Source of the DNA: Desulfobulbaceae bacterium BRH_c16a
GTDB taxonomy: Bacteria; Desulfobacterota; Desulfobulbia; Desulfobulbales; Desulfocapsaceae
Length of the DNA stretch: 64,000 nt
Assembly (NCBI GenBank): GCA_000961725.1
Contig: LADS01000013.1
Span: forward strand, 1-64,000
Reading direction: 5' to 3'
The notes beneath the pieces were generated by a model. It saw only the letters and a program-made list of their open reading frames with translations. It was not told the DNA's origin and searched no databases. The position numbers and the translations under genes were made by a program. Below, in pieces: positions 19,320-28,460 of the stretch (within the stretch, counting starts at the first letter, position 1; each line of letters opens with the position of its first letter).

Positions 19320-22300
19320 ATGATTACCGACATTAACAACGAAGACCGGCTGGTACAGGCCACGTTTGCCGCACATCTCGAACAGGCGCTGGGGTGGGAA
19401 AACGTCTACGCCTGGAACGAGGAAACCTTCGGCCCGGACAGCCTTTTGGGACGAGCCGATACCCGCGAGGTAGTGTTGAAGAGGGACCTCCGGGCGGCTG
19501 CAACCCGGCTGAATCCGCAACTCCCTGAGAAGGCGGTCGAAGAGGCGGTAACCAAGCTCACTCACCATGATTTTTCCCGCGCTCTGCCGCAGCACAATCA
19601 GGCCTTCCACAAAATGATCCGTGACGGTGTCCCGGTCAGCTACCGCGATGCAAATAACACCCTTCGCCATGCCTTGGCCCGGGTAATCGACTTCAGGGAA
19701 GAAAAGAACAACCGGTTCCTCGCCGTAAGAGAGCTGAAAGTTACCGGGCTTCGTTCCCCCAATTATAACCGCAGGGCTGATTTGATCTGTTTTGTGAACG
19801 GCCTGCCGCTGGTATTCATCGAGCTGAAGGCCGTCTATAAAAACATCCGTGGCGGATTCGAGGGCAACCTGAAAGACTATCTGGATGAGCACGTTATCGC
19901 CCATGCCTTCCACCACAACGCCTTCCTCATTGTCAGCAATGGCCACCGGGCAAGATATGGCTCCATCACCAGTGAATGGGAGCATTTTGGCGAATGGAAG
20001 CGCCTCGATGAGCGGGACAAGGGAAGCGTGGAAGCAGAGGTGCTGCTGAACGGCATGCTGGACAAGGAAAGGCTCCTGGACATCATGGAGAACTTCATTT
20101 TGTTCGACGCCAGTAAACCGGGGGCAACACGCAAGGTCGTCGCCCGCAACCATCAGCTGTTGGGAGTCAATCGTGCCGTGGCTTCGGTATTCCACCAGGA
20201 AGAACTGAAAAAGCAGTTCCCACCGGACCGCCGTTTCACCTACCGGGTTATCGAGTTCCCTTGCGTACAGACGGCTGAAGGCAATATGCTGCCGCAGGTG
20301 CAAAAGAGCGAATCTCTCATCCTGAATCTGCCCGAGCAAGCTCATGCCGATCTGGGAAAGCTGGGAGTTTTCTGGCATACCCAGGGAAGCGGCAAGTCCT
20401 ACTCCATGGCCTTCTTCGCCGAGAAGGTCCGCAGGATCGTCCCCGGCAATTTCACCTTCGTCGTGATGACCGACCGGAACGATCTGGACAGCCAGATCTA
20501 CCGGAGCTTTGTCGGCTGCGGCGTGGCCGACGACCAGACCCCACGTGCAAGCTCCGGCAAGGAACTGGCGCAGATCCTCAAGCAGAATTATCGCTACGTC
20601 TTCAGTTTGATCCACAAATTCAACCAGGATGTGAACCCGGAAGAGCCCTACAGCCGTCGGGATGATATCATAGTCATCTCCGACGAGGCGCACCGCACCC
20701 AGGCCGGGAAGATGGCCCGCAACATGCGCGTGGCACTGCCGAATGCCTCCTTTATTGGCTTTACCGGCGCACCGCTCTTCAAGCATGACAATCTGACAAA
20801 GCGAATATTTGGCGATTATGTCTCCTGTTATGATTTCAAACGCTCGGAAGAAGACGGCGCAACAGTGAAACTGGTCTACGAGAACAGGGGGGAGAAGCTA
20901 GGTCTTACCCGGCTGGACCTGAATGACCGGATTGCCGATGCCATTGCCAAAGCCGAACTGGACCCGGACCAGGAAGCGTTGCTGGAAAAGTTGCTCGGTA
21001 AAGATTATGAGGTCATAACCGCCGACGACCGGTTGCAGAAGATTGCCGCCGACTTTGTGGAACATGCCGCCACCCGCTGGGAATCCGGCAAGTCGATGCT
21101 GGTCTGTGTGGATAAAATCACCTGTGCCCGGATGCATAAGTTGATTATGCCGTTATGGCAAAAAAAGCTTGAGGCCGTGCTACTGGAAATTGCCCTCATG
21201 GAAACAAAACTGCTGAGTGAAAAGGACGATGAGACCCGGCAAAGCTCAAGGACCGAAGAAATCAACTCCTGGCCCAGGCAACCTGGCTGGAAAGCACGAT
21301 AATTGAGATAATCATCAGTGAGGCCCAGAACGAAGTAGCGGATTTTAAGAAATGGGGCTTCGACATCATCCCCCATCGTCTGACCATGAAGCAGGGATTC
21401 GAGACCGCTGACGGCAAAAGGGTTGAGCTGGAGCCAGCCTTCAAGAATCCGGATCACCCTTTCCGTATCGCCATTGTCTGTGCCATGTGGCTGACCGGCT
21501 TCGACGTGGAGTGCCTTTCAGCTCTTTATATCGATAAACCGATGAAGGCTCATACCCTGATGCAGGCTATCGCCCGAGCCAATCGGCGCTATCCCGGCAA
21601 GGATTTCGGTCTCATCGTTGACTACAACGGCATGCTGAAAAGTTTACGTGAGGCCCTGGCGCAATATGCCCTTGGCGATGAAGATGGCGAAGAAGAGATC
21701 GTGGCCCCCATAGAAGAGCGGGTCAAGGCACTGCTGGATGCCATTGAGGAAACAGAGACTCATCTCCTGGGGCTTGGTTTTGACTCGCAGAAGAGGCTTG
21801 TCGGTGCCAAGGGTTTTACTCGTATTCAAGCCCTGGCCGACGCTGTGGATGTCGTCTACACAAGTGACGAGACGAAGCGGCGCTTTGAGATCCTTGCTCG
21901 ACAGGTGTTCATCCGCTTCAAAGGACTCCTCAACGAGCCATCGGCCCTGCTCTATGCCGAGCGTCACGACAATATCGAGGCTATTTACAAGAAATTGACC
22001 GAGCGCCGGGATACCGCCGACGTCACTGTCCTTCTGAAAGAATTGCATCGCATTGTCAACGAGGCGATCCGCGCCCAAACTCAAGTAGCTACCGAACCGG
22101 ATTCGCGATTCTATGATCTGAGCACTATTGATCTCGAAAAGCTACGGGACGAATTCGCCAGTAAGGTACGACGCAAGGCTACAGCTTTGCAGGACATCCG
22201 TGAGCTGGTGGAAGCGAAGCTGGCGCAGATGATAGCGCGCAATCCCATGCGGATGGACTATTACAAACGCTATCAGGAAATAATCGCCGACTATAATCGG

Positions 22301-22714
22301 GAGAAGGACCGGGTCTCTATTGAGGAGACTTTTGCCAAAGTGGTTGATCTTATGGCCAGTTTGGATGATGAACAACGTCGAGCCGTTGAGGAAGGTCTCA
22401 GCGAAGAGGAATATGCTCTGTTCTGTCTCCTGCAGCGTGATGATCTCAGCAAAGCTGATCGAGAGCGGTTAAAGCAGGTCAGTCAGAAAATGCTGAAAGC
22501 CCTACAGGATCTCCTTGCCCCCCTTGAACAGTGGACCCAAAAGGAGCAGACCCAGGCCGAGGTAGAGGTCTTCATCCTTGACCAGTTGTATCAGATGCTA
22601 CCGAGCCCACCTTATACAGAGGACGACAAGCAGGCTGCGGCAAAGGAAGTCTTTAGCTTTATTTGGAACACCAGTGCATCATCCGCATATCGCGGCGGCG
22701 CAGTTATTTCTTGA
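19320..22714 (+). pseudogene. hsdR: Type I restriction endonuclease subunit HsdR, one-base frameshift
   Basis: Strong SD (AGGAGG) before ATG 19320. The N-terminal nuclease domain has the RADLICFVNGLPLVFIELKA PD-(D/E)xK segment (about residues 155-177). Then come the helicase motifs: Walker A HTQGSGKSYS and ISDEAHRTQ. Near 21236-21242 one base seems missing: ETRAKLKDRRNQLLAQATWL would continue in the frame that runs on with CAMWLTGFDVECLSALYIDK and QAIARANRRYPGK motifs and the helical C-terminus to 22714. Restored length would be about 1130 residues. The translocase/nuclease is presumably inactive if the shift is real. Confidence 0.9.
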
Positions 22715-22869
22715 TACCATTTTCGTCCGATTCATAGACTCTGAAAAAGACTCAAGGCAGTTGTGGTTGCTGATTAGCCTGGCTGATTATTGAAGTCCCT
22801 GCTTGTTGAAGAATATTTTGCTTTGTCATTTCTGAAGTTTCTTTTGCGATATCCGCATCCATGGGGTCG

Positions 22870-22909
22870 GCAAAAAGAAAAAGCCAACCACTATGTAAGT
22901 GATTGGCTT
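22870..22909 (-). terminator. Displaced terminator of the tRNA-Pro transcript
   Basis: An 11-bp inverted repeat with one mismatch (22881-22891 and 22899-22909) is followed on the minus strand by a T-rich tract (TTTTTCTTTTT). Its place just left of the left attachment repeat suggests that it ended the tRNA-Pro transcript before the prophage pushed it 38.7 kb away. Confidence 0.65.
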
Positions 22910-22921
22910 TGTACTGAAAAA

Positions 22922-22968
22922 TGGTCGGGGCGGTAGGATTCGAACCTACGGCCTCCTGCTCCCAAGGC
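22922..22968. repeat. attL: attL, 3' part of tRNA-Pro
   Basis: A 47-bp sequence identical to 61671-61717. It corresponds to the CCA end, T arm, variable loop and anticodon arm of tRNA-Pro on the minus strand, and then diverges. The integrase gene starts its 3' end 28 bp away. It is the tRNA fragment left on the far side of the insertion. Confidence 0.95.
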
Positions 22969-22996
22969 GCGGACTATCAAGCATAAGGAATTGATA

Positions 22997-24082
22997 CTAA
23001 TCCTTTTTTACTAAAGCGACATTAGCTGCACCCCCGGAGAACATGGCTGCCAGCGAATCCGTGGCACCTCGCTTTGAGACGTCCGCCACCTGGGTGTAAA
23101 TCTGCGTGGTGGCCAGCTCGGAGTGGCCGAGCAGCTCCTGGATTACTCTGATGTCGGCGCCGTCGTTCAGGAGCGCTGTGGCGAACGAATGACGCAAAAG
23201 GTGAGGGTGAATATGCTTGGCAACGCCGGCCTCTTTGGCGGCCGCCAGGATCGATTTCCGGATGTCGGTATACCTTCGCCCTGTTCGTGGTGATGGAAAC
23301 AGCAGCAGCTCGGAGAAATTGATTTTCTCTTTTTCTTTTTCAGCTTTCTCTTCGGCTTCCTTCAACCTCTTGAGCGCCATGGCCTGCAGCCGCAGGCAAA
23401 GATCGGCAGACGACACCGGCACCCGCCGATCCTTGCCGCCCTTCCCGTTTCTGACATTGAGAGTTCGGCTTTCGTGGTCGTAATCGAAAACCTTGAGGTT
23501 GAACGTCTCGTCTCGTCGCAACCCGCACATGGCCATAATCTCGACCATTGCCTTGATGTCCTCTTTAAGGCAATGAATAACGCGAACCATTTCCGGTACC
23601 GATAGAGGCCTGGGCAGTGGTGGCGCCGTCTCCCTTTTCCCGAACCTCTTCGGCCGCTGGAATTTGCTGCCGGTTGTCTCATTCAACCAGGTTATGTAAG
23701 CAGACAGTCCGGACAGCTCGATATTGATGGTCCGCCGCTTCACTCCTTCCTGCAGCCGCTTTGCCTTATACTGCTCGATCAATGATGACACGATGTGCCG
23801 CATTTTAAACTGGCCGAAATATGCCATCAGGTGACGAAAGGAGTTCTCGAGCACTTCGTACCCGCGCTTGCTGGTCCGGTTGCGATATGCAATCTTGAAT
23901 TCCGGCAGCAGATCACCAAAACCAGGATCCGTGCGATCGATGGTGCCGCGGATCTCGGCCTCCAGGGCAAGGGCATCCTCCCTGCTCCCGTCGAACGGAA
24001 TATACTCGGCAGGATTTTTGCGGCCGTGGAAGATCTTTATCATCTGCCATCCGCGCTTGGTTGGGTGGGCGTAGACGGACAT
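22997..24082 (-). CDS. int: Phage tyrosine integrase
   Basis: 361 residues: a SAM-like core-binding domain (about 60-150) and a catalytic domain with the CGLRRDE arginine, a long charged helix insert (KRLKEAEEKAEKEKEK), HPHLLRHSFATALL, LGHSELATTQIYTQV and the catalytic tyrosine of IYT. It catalyses integration at the tRNA-Pro anticodon-to-3' segment. It is transcribed toward attL, the common layout for tRNA-targeting phages. The start at 24082 overlaps no other gene; the exported-protein gene ends next to it. Confidence 0.95.
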   Translation of the reverse strand: MSVYAHPTKRGWQMIKIFHGRKNPAEYIPFDGSREDALALEAEIRGTIDRTDPGFGDLLPEFKIAYRNRTSKRGYEVLENSFRHLMAYFGQFKMRHIVSSLIEQYKAKRLQEGVKRRTINIELSGLSAYITWLNETTGSKFQRPKRFGKRETAPPLPRPLSVPEMVRVIHCLKEDIKAMVEIMAMCGLRRDETFNLKVFDYDHESRTLNVRNGKGGKDRRVPVSSADLCLRLQAMALKRLKEAEEKAEKEKEKINFSELLLFPSPRTGRRYTDIRKSILAAAKEAGVAKHIHPHLLRHSFATALLNDGADIRVIQELLGHSELATTQIYTQVADVSKRGATDSLAAMFSGGAANVALVKKD

Positions 24083-24415
24083 TTACTCCGCTACCTGCCA
24101 CTTCTTTATCTTTTTAAATTCATGTTCTGATACTGGAATTGAGCCGACCAATTCCCCTGTCGCCCCTGGTGGGATGGTCCCTTTGAGCCCAAAGTTTTTC
24201 ATGGTGTGGTTGTTCTCGTCGACAGCCTGAACCGGCACCGCCACTCTCGGGCTGGAACCATTGTTGGTTACGGTCGCCTTGAGGCTGATCCAGACGTTGC
24301 CGGAGTCCCGCTTCATTATGCTGTCTTCGAGTGTGGATACCTTGATTTCTGATGCAAAGCCGTACTGAGAAGCCAAAAACAAGATAGCGAGCAAAGCAGT
24401 AATCACCTTTTTCAT
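24083..24415 (-). CDS. Small exported protein (lysogenic conversion candidate)
   Basis: 110 residues with a clear N-terminal signal peptide (KKVITALLAILFLASQYGFA, cleavage about residue 22). The mature beta-rich domain includes VWISLKATVTNNGSSPRVAV and ends GSIPVSEHEFKKIKKWQVAE. This resembles FxLYD-type extracytoplasmic domains (weak). It overlaps the upstream gene by four bases (ATGA) and therefore belongs to a minus-strand operon with the SHOCT and BRCT genes that is expressed in the lysogen. Confidence 0.65.
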   Translation of the reverse strand: MKKVITALLAILFLASQYGFASEIKVSTLEDSIMKRDSGNVWISLKATVTNNGSSPRVAVPVQAVDENNHTMKNFGLKGTIPPGATGELVGSIPVSEHEFKKIKKWQVAE

Positions 24416-25125
24416 TTTAAAAGTTTCTCCTTCTGTGTTTTGAACTCTTCTTCGGTAAGCAGGCCTCTTTCAAGTAAACTTGCCAATCTCTCCAATTGCG
24501 ATGTGATATCCATATTGTTGTTTTGTGTCGTAGGCAGATCTTTTTTGTGGGTGTTCCGGATTAAATCGGATATCAGATTTGAAATTTTGGGAGCGTCATT
24601 TTTCGGAATGCTATCGATTTTTTTAATTCCGCCTGAGGTGGAAACAATAAGTGACGCTAACAGCAAACCCATAGAATGCGAGACAGCGCTCACCTTCTCA
24701 TAGTTCATCTCCATCTGTTTTAATCCGTAAAGCATGCCCTTGTCCAAGAACAGCAACCGTTGATCAGACACAACAATAAGCCAGGTGTTACCGTCAACCA
24801 ATCCACTTGACAGGGCTTTTACGTTCTCATCTTCTCGCAAGACATTTGGCAGGTATTTTATCTCCTTCTTCGTGAAGAATATGGAGAATTCCCCTAGGGC
24901 TGCAAGTTGTTTATTAATTCTGGCGGAAGAGGTGTATTGTCTTACAGGATTTTCACAATGAGGTTCCGAAAAAAGCTCTTCTCTTGCAATTCTTATTTTT
25001 CCAAGATCTTCCCTGTGTTTTGCCTCTGCCTTGGCATATATGACTCCGCAGTTTAGGCAATCAGGACCATCTGATTTAGGCTCAGAGCATTTTACGCAAT
25101 TTTCAAAAACTCTTTCAGTTTCCAT
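24412..25125 (-). CDS. Zinc-ribbon/PH-like protein with C-terminal SHOCT domain
   Basis: 237 residues from ATG 25125 (AGGA nine bases upstream; farther upstream starts lack an SD). Zinc-ribbon-like cysteines lie at the N-terminus (FENCVKCSEPKSDGPDCLNC). A bacterial PH-like middle follows (VKALSSGLVDGNTWLIVVSD, QRLLFLDKGM), and a SHOCT tail (LERLASLLERGLLTEEEFKT). SHOCT domains are found on proteins of stress, defence or oligomerisation systems; the function here is unknown. It follows the BRCT gene and precedes the exported-protein gene in one operon. Confidence 0.75.
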   Translation of the reverse strand: METERVFENCVKCSEPKSDGPDCLNCGVIYAKAEAKHREDLGKIRIAREELFSEPHCENPVRQYTSSARINKQLAALGEFSIFFTKKEIKYLPNVLREDENVKALSSGLVDGNTWLIVVSDQRLLFLDKGMLYGLKQMEMNYEKVSAVSHSMGLLLASLIVSTSGGIKKIDSIPKNDAPKISNLISDLIRNTHKKDLPTTQNNNMDITSQLERLASLLERGLLTEEEFKTQKEKLLK

Positions 25126-25148
25126 GTCGGCGTTTCCTTTTGTGGGCC

Positions 25149-25814
25149 TCATTCCTGAAACATATATTTTGCCCAATGGTCTTCGTGAATTATCGCAATT
25201 TTTTCTCCATATGTTCTTGGCGTTGGAGAGTCTCGCCTTTTCATGGCATACTCTATTTTTCTTCCATAACTCGTGTGCATCCACTGGTCACTGGAAAGTG
25301 TTCCAATCACAAGATAATCCACCCAATCTGAAATAGATGTCTTGATAAATCCGCCCCTTTCGATAATTGCCTCTTCGCAGATTCTTCTTGGCCCATAAAC
25401 AAATTTTCCAGTAAGACAAAAATATTTGTTTTCTATTTTTACTGCAGGTGCTGGTTTATCAAGTGGAAAACTGGCGGCAGTTGTCACGATATTATGCTCA
25501 GGAAGTTGTTCTCCGGTTATTGATCTAAGGAGAGATAACAGTTCATCTTCCTCTTCTTTATCTAGCAAATTGTCAGAGAGCATTGCTTTTATACGAGAAA
25601 AAAGCGAATTAATGATTCGATCATTCGCATATTTTGCATTGCTCTCAAGCCAAGCTAATAGAAATTGAGCTTCTTTGATGTTGGCGCTTCCATCCGCCAG
25701 TATGCCACGTGCCAATCCAACTAATTCATCGATCGTTCTGTCATTTAGAAAGAATGAATTGCAAGCATAATTTATTGGTTGTCCGTGATCGTCATGCATC
25801 TTATCGGCACACAT
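25149..25814 (-). CDS. BRCT-domain protein
   Basis: 221 residues. The N-terminal half is helical (DELVGLARGILADGSANIKE, resembling a TerB-type module). The C-terminal half is a BRCT domain (KYFCLTGKFVYGPRRICEEA, then GGFIKTSISDWVDYLVIGTL), similar to those in NAD-dependent DNA ligase and in phage or defence proteins. It probably binds DNA ends, nicks or a partner protein. ATG 25814 after AGGAGG. First gene of the prophage conversion operon, upstream of the SHOCT gene. Confidence 0.8.
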   Translation of the reverse strand: MCADKMHDDHGQPINYACNSFFLNDRTIDELVGLARGILADGSANIKEAQFLLAWLESNAKYANDRIINSLFSRIKAMLSDNLLDKEEEDELLSLLRSITGEQLPEHNIVTTAASFPLDKPAPAVKIENKYFCLTGKFVYGPRRICEEAIIERGGFIKTSISDWVDYLVIGTLSSDQWMHTSYGRKIEYAMKRRDSPTPRTYGEKIAIIHEDHWAKYMFQE

Positions 25815-25946
25815 GTCTTAAGCCTCCTGTGGTTTTTAGGGCTAGCAATACATTGTGGCATACTAAACAAAATCAAATATATAGGTATTTATACCTATTT
25901 ACTTTTTCTGGTCATTATCCGATTATACTCGCGGAGATCTATTATT

Positions 25947-26504
25947 TTAACCTTGGTTTTGCTCTCTTTTTTCGGGGAGTGATGCCCCGAGAGACAACAA
26001 CATTTCTTCCATCCGTTTCATTTGGTGCTGCATCGCCTCAATTTTTTCGTTCAGTGATCTCATTTCATCCTCTTTCATGACTGCTTCATAAAATGCCCTG
26101 ACGTTCGAGGCCAAGGCCGACCGATAAACCGTTTCTGATTCGAGTACTATCATGGTCATCTTGACCATATCCGGCATGCTGATTGGTTCGTGTTGACCGG
26201 CAGGCGACGGATGCGAGGGCCTATCCATCTCGTTTTTCCACGACAGTCCTGTTGAGGATGTGATTGGATTTTTCCCATATGTTCGGACAAGTTTTTCTTC
26301 TGGCGTCTCGCAGAGTTCCTCTTTGGTAATTCCAAATTTTTCTTTGATCGTTTCAAACCAGCGATCAGGAATAGTATTTCTCCCCTTAGCGTCAGTTATA
26401 GCGGATGCAGTTATGCCTAGCTCGGCCGCAACCTCTCTCTGGTTTTTTTTATTCATTAACTTCTTAATATTATTGAATATATCGTCAAAGGTAGATAATG
26501 GCAT
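25947..26504 (-). CDS. cI: Phage CI-type repressor
   Basis: 185 residues from ATG 26504 (AGGTGG before it; a GTG nine bases upstream is less likely). N-terminal CI-repressor helix-turn-helix: NQREVAAELGITASAITDAK with GRNTIPDRWFETIKEKFGI. The linker is Pro/Ser-rich and the C-terminus is a coiled-coil oligomerisation segment (EMRSLNEKIEAMQHQMKRME). It has no LexA-type peptidase motif, so release is probably not by RecA cleavage. That fits a phage that uses antirepressors, of which there are two. It is divergent from the Cro-like gene across a shared operator. Confidence 0.85.
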   Translation of the reverse strand: MPLSTFDDIFNNIKKLMNKKNQREVAAELGITASAITDAKGRNTIPDRWFETIKEKFGITKEELCETPEEKLVRTYGKNPITSSTGLSWKNEMDRPSHPSPAGQHEPISMPDMVKMTMIVLESETVYRSALASNVRAFYEAVMKEDEMRSLNEKIEAMQHQMKRMEEMLLSLGASLPEKREQNQG

Positions 26505-26524
26505 TAAGCCCACCTGTATTATTT

Positions 26525-26562
26525 GCTTGATTTAATTCTAGTGTAGCTGTATTAAGTCAAGC
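26525..26562. promoter_or_regulatory. Lysogeny switch operator and divergent promoters
   Basis: Inverted repeat GCTTGATTTAAT (26525-26536) / ATTAAGTCAAGC (26551-26562), 12-bp arms with one mismatch. The plus strand holds a sigma70 promoter inside it: TTGATT, 17-bp spacer, TATTAA (26550-26555). Its start point would fall at or next to the ATG at 26563, so the Cro-like mRNA may be leaderless. Confidence 0.7.
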
Positions 26563-26787
26563 ATGAATGAAGATAAACCGAAATTAATCAAGTCGCTTCT
26601 TAAGGACGCAGGCGTTAAACAAAAACATTTAGCGCGAGATTTGTCCGTATCTCCTCAATTTGTGAATCAAGTCGTTTTGGGGCAAAGGTCAACTTCTCAC
26701 GTCCGCGAAGCCATATCTATAGCCATCGGCAAGCCTGTTTCAGAGCTATGGCCTGACCAACAATCAGCCGCCCAAGAGGCCGCATGA
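26563..26787 (+). CDS. cro: Cro-like HTH regulator
   Basis: 74 residues with an XRE/Ner-type helix-turn-helix (VKQKHLARDLSVSPQFVNQV, then VREAISIAIGKPVSELWPDQ). It lies divergent to cI, as Cro does. No SD precedes the ATG; see the promoter entry for the possible leaderless transcript. The stop overlaps the next small gene (ATGA). Confidence 0.85.
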   Translation: MNEDKPKLIKSLLKDAGVKQKHLARDLSVSPQFVNQVVLGQRSTSHVREAISIAIGKPVSELWPDQQSAAQEAA

Positions 26788-26933
26788 AAGGACTCTTAAC
26801 CATGCTCCTCTTATCCCTAATAATCTGCTCCTGTGTCGCAGTCTGTTATCGCGACGATATCTCCGACTTCCAGGCATGTATCCGAAAAATAATACAACCT
26901 AGCCTGCCAACCATGGAGGATCTTGCACCATGA
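26784..26933 (+). CDS. 49-residue small membrane protein
   Basis: The ATG overlaps the cro stop (ATGA) and its own stop overlaps the next ATG (ATGA), a double coupling that strongly suggests a real gene despite its size. It begins MKGLLTMLLLSLIICSCVAV, a single transmembrane helix or signal sequence with cysteines, then a short charged tail. No known function. Confidence 0.65.
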   Translation: MKGLLTMLLLSLIICSCVAVCYRDDISDFQACIRKIIQPSLPTMEDLAP

Positions 26934-27157
26934 GGCTACGACCTTCAACACTCAAACCAGGTACCGATCTTCTCATCTGTAATGATGGCGTAAATTACGT
27001 CAAAGCTATCTTCATCCGTAGATATCCTGCTGTTGGTCAAACCAAAACTTTTAATATTGTTCGGTTTCCTCACATAATCAGGCCGAACGAATCGCCTGAA
27101 TCAGGTGATTGCAAAATGTCGGACTACGAACTTTCCACACGTGGAAAGCGACCGTAA
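26930..27157 (+). CDS. Hypothetical early phage protein
   Basis: 75 residues, basic, no recognised family. Coupled to the preceding small gene by ATGA. Sequence features are limited to a beta-rich middle (GVNYVKAIFIRRYPAVGQTK). Probably an early regulatory or accessory protein. Confidence 0.6.
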   Translation: MRLRPSTLKPGTDLLICNDGVNYVKAIFIRRYPAVGQTKTFNIVRFPHIIRPNESPESGDCKMSDYELSTRGKRP

Positions 27158-27339
27158 CAGTTGGACTATTTGGCCCGAGCGGCCAAAGGAAGGGAAATAA
27201 AAAAAGTCCCGTCCCCCGGAAGTAGCTAGGGCGATGTAGGTGGCACTGCACAACTTAGCACGGGGGGCGGGCGATTTTCAAGGAATAAGGTGGCACTAAG
27301 CCGTATTTCTTAATCAATTTTTGTTAATTGGAGGGAGTT
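27158..27339 (+). ncRNA. Structured non-coding leader, function unknown
   Basis: Contains a strong inverted repeat, CCCGTCCCCCG (27208-27218) and CGGGGGGCGGG (27261-27271), pairing over 11 bp with one G.U. A direct repeat AGGTGGCACT lies near 27238 and 27289. It could be an attenuator or small RNA before the CII-like gene. No T tract follows the stem, so it is not a simple terminator. Confidence 0.4.
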
Positions 27340-27843
27340 GTGATTGTCAGGGAATCGAAACCGCCAAGAGATTATGAAGTATTTGACATGGTGCTCAACC
27401 GAGGCGACGCCGTCGAGCTCGCCCGTATGTTATCCGTCTCCCCTCAGCTGATCCGGAGCTGGTGCCGGCCACCGGAGACCGACGACGAATTCAAACAAAC
27501 CGGAAAATTCAACCCACTCTCCCGCCTTCGTACCCTGGTCGCCATGATCAAGGAAGATGACGGCGAGGCCACCAGGGCCTATCCGATAGGCCGTTACGTC
27601 GCCGGCATATTGGGCGGCGTATTCGTTCCCAACCAGCAGTCATGCGGCAACGTCAATGCCGATGCCATGACCAATATCTCCTCTGTCCTGAAGGAGACCG
27701 GAGAGGTCATCGATGAGTTCAGCAAGGCATGGTTTACGGAAACGCCACGAAAGATCACGGCCAGGGAATCGGCACAGATCACCGGGCAGATCAACGAAGC
27801 CATATCGGCACTCGTCACCCTGCAGCGTTTCGTCTCGCGTTAA
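27340..27843 (+). CDS. Phage regulatory protein, CII-like HTH
   Basis: 167 residues from GTG 27340, chosen because GGAGG lies five bases upstream. An N-terminal helix-turn-helix (GDAVELARMLSVSPQLIRSW) is followed by a helical domain. Size, position after cro and domain pattern fit the phage regulatory CII/CP76-like proteins that activate lysogeny or early promoters. It ends TAATG, overlapping the next gene. Confidence 0.6.
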   Translation: MIVRESKPPRDYEVFDMVLNRGDAVELARMLSVSPQLIRSWCRPPETDDEFKQTGKFNPLSRLRTLVAMIKEDDGEATRAYPIGRYVAGILGGVFVPNQQSCGNVNADAMTNISSVLKETGEVIDEFSKAWFTETPRKITARESAQITGQINEAISALVTLQRFVSR

Positions 27844-28085
27844 TGACCGACCTAGACCAGATAAACTCCCGCCTCGATAGCATCGAGCGCATGTTGCTGC
27901 AGCTGCTTAAACAGCAGCCGCAGACGCTGCCGCCTGGCCCTGTCTCCGACATCAGAACGGAGATCGCCCAGGTGCGAGCTGCAGGCGGGGACCTGGTCGC
28001 ACATTTCAAGGGCAAAGCAAAAAAGACCATGTTGCAAGAGAAGGTCAAAAAGAATGGGGGCGCAGGTGAGAAAAGAAATTGCTGA
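27843..28085 (+). CDS. Small coiled-coil phage protein
   Basis: 80 residues. The N-terminal amphipathic helix (LDQINSRLDSIERMLLQLLK) forms a short coiled coil, followed by a basic tail rich in Lys. The start overlaps the previous stop (TAATG). Function unknown. Confidence 0.6.
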   Translation: MTDLDQINSRLDSIERMLLQLLKQQPQTLPPGPVSDIRTEIAQVRAAGGDLVAHFKGKAKKTMLQEKVKKNGGAGEKRNC

Positions 28086-28425
28086 TAAACCTCTTCGGAT
28101 AGTCCAGCGTCCGATTCTCGTGTCGATGCTCCGCGGCTGTGAGCTGATGTTCCTCTGCAGCGATGGGAAGTGGTACCGCAACCGTGAAATGGCCAAGAAG
28201 CTCAATATGCGACCATCGGCCCTGCGCGATCGGTTCGTCCGAATGCACTGGAGTCATCCGGACTTGCTTACACCCAGCCGTTACGGAAGCAACAAGGCAA
28301 AGGAGAAGAAGGCAAAATCCTCTCCCGAGTTGGTTGACCTCGCCAGAATGGGGAAGAATGCGCGGAGACAGAACTTGGCAAAGCTGGCCGGCCCGGGAAG
28401 TTTTGAACGGTCGGCAAGATATTAA
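28054..28425 (+). CDS. Hypothetical phage protein with HTH-like segment
   Basis: 123 residues, strongly basic. The segment YRNREMAKKLNMRPSALRDR resembles a helix-turn-helix and suggests DNA binding. It overlaps the preceding gene by 32 bases. No family recognised. Confidence 0.55.
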   Translation: MGAQVRKEIADKPLRIVQRPILVSMLRGCELMFLCSDGKWYRNREMAKKLNMRPSALRDRFVRMHWSHPDLLTPSRYGSNKAKEKKAKSSPELVDLARMGKNARRQNLAKLAGPGSFERSARY

Positions 28426-28460
28426 CTTTCGGCAAAAAGTCACAGGAAAGGGAAAACGAG

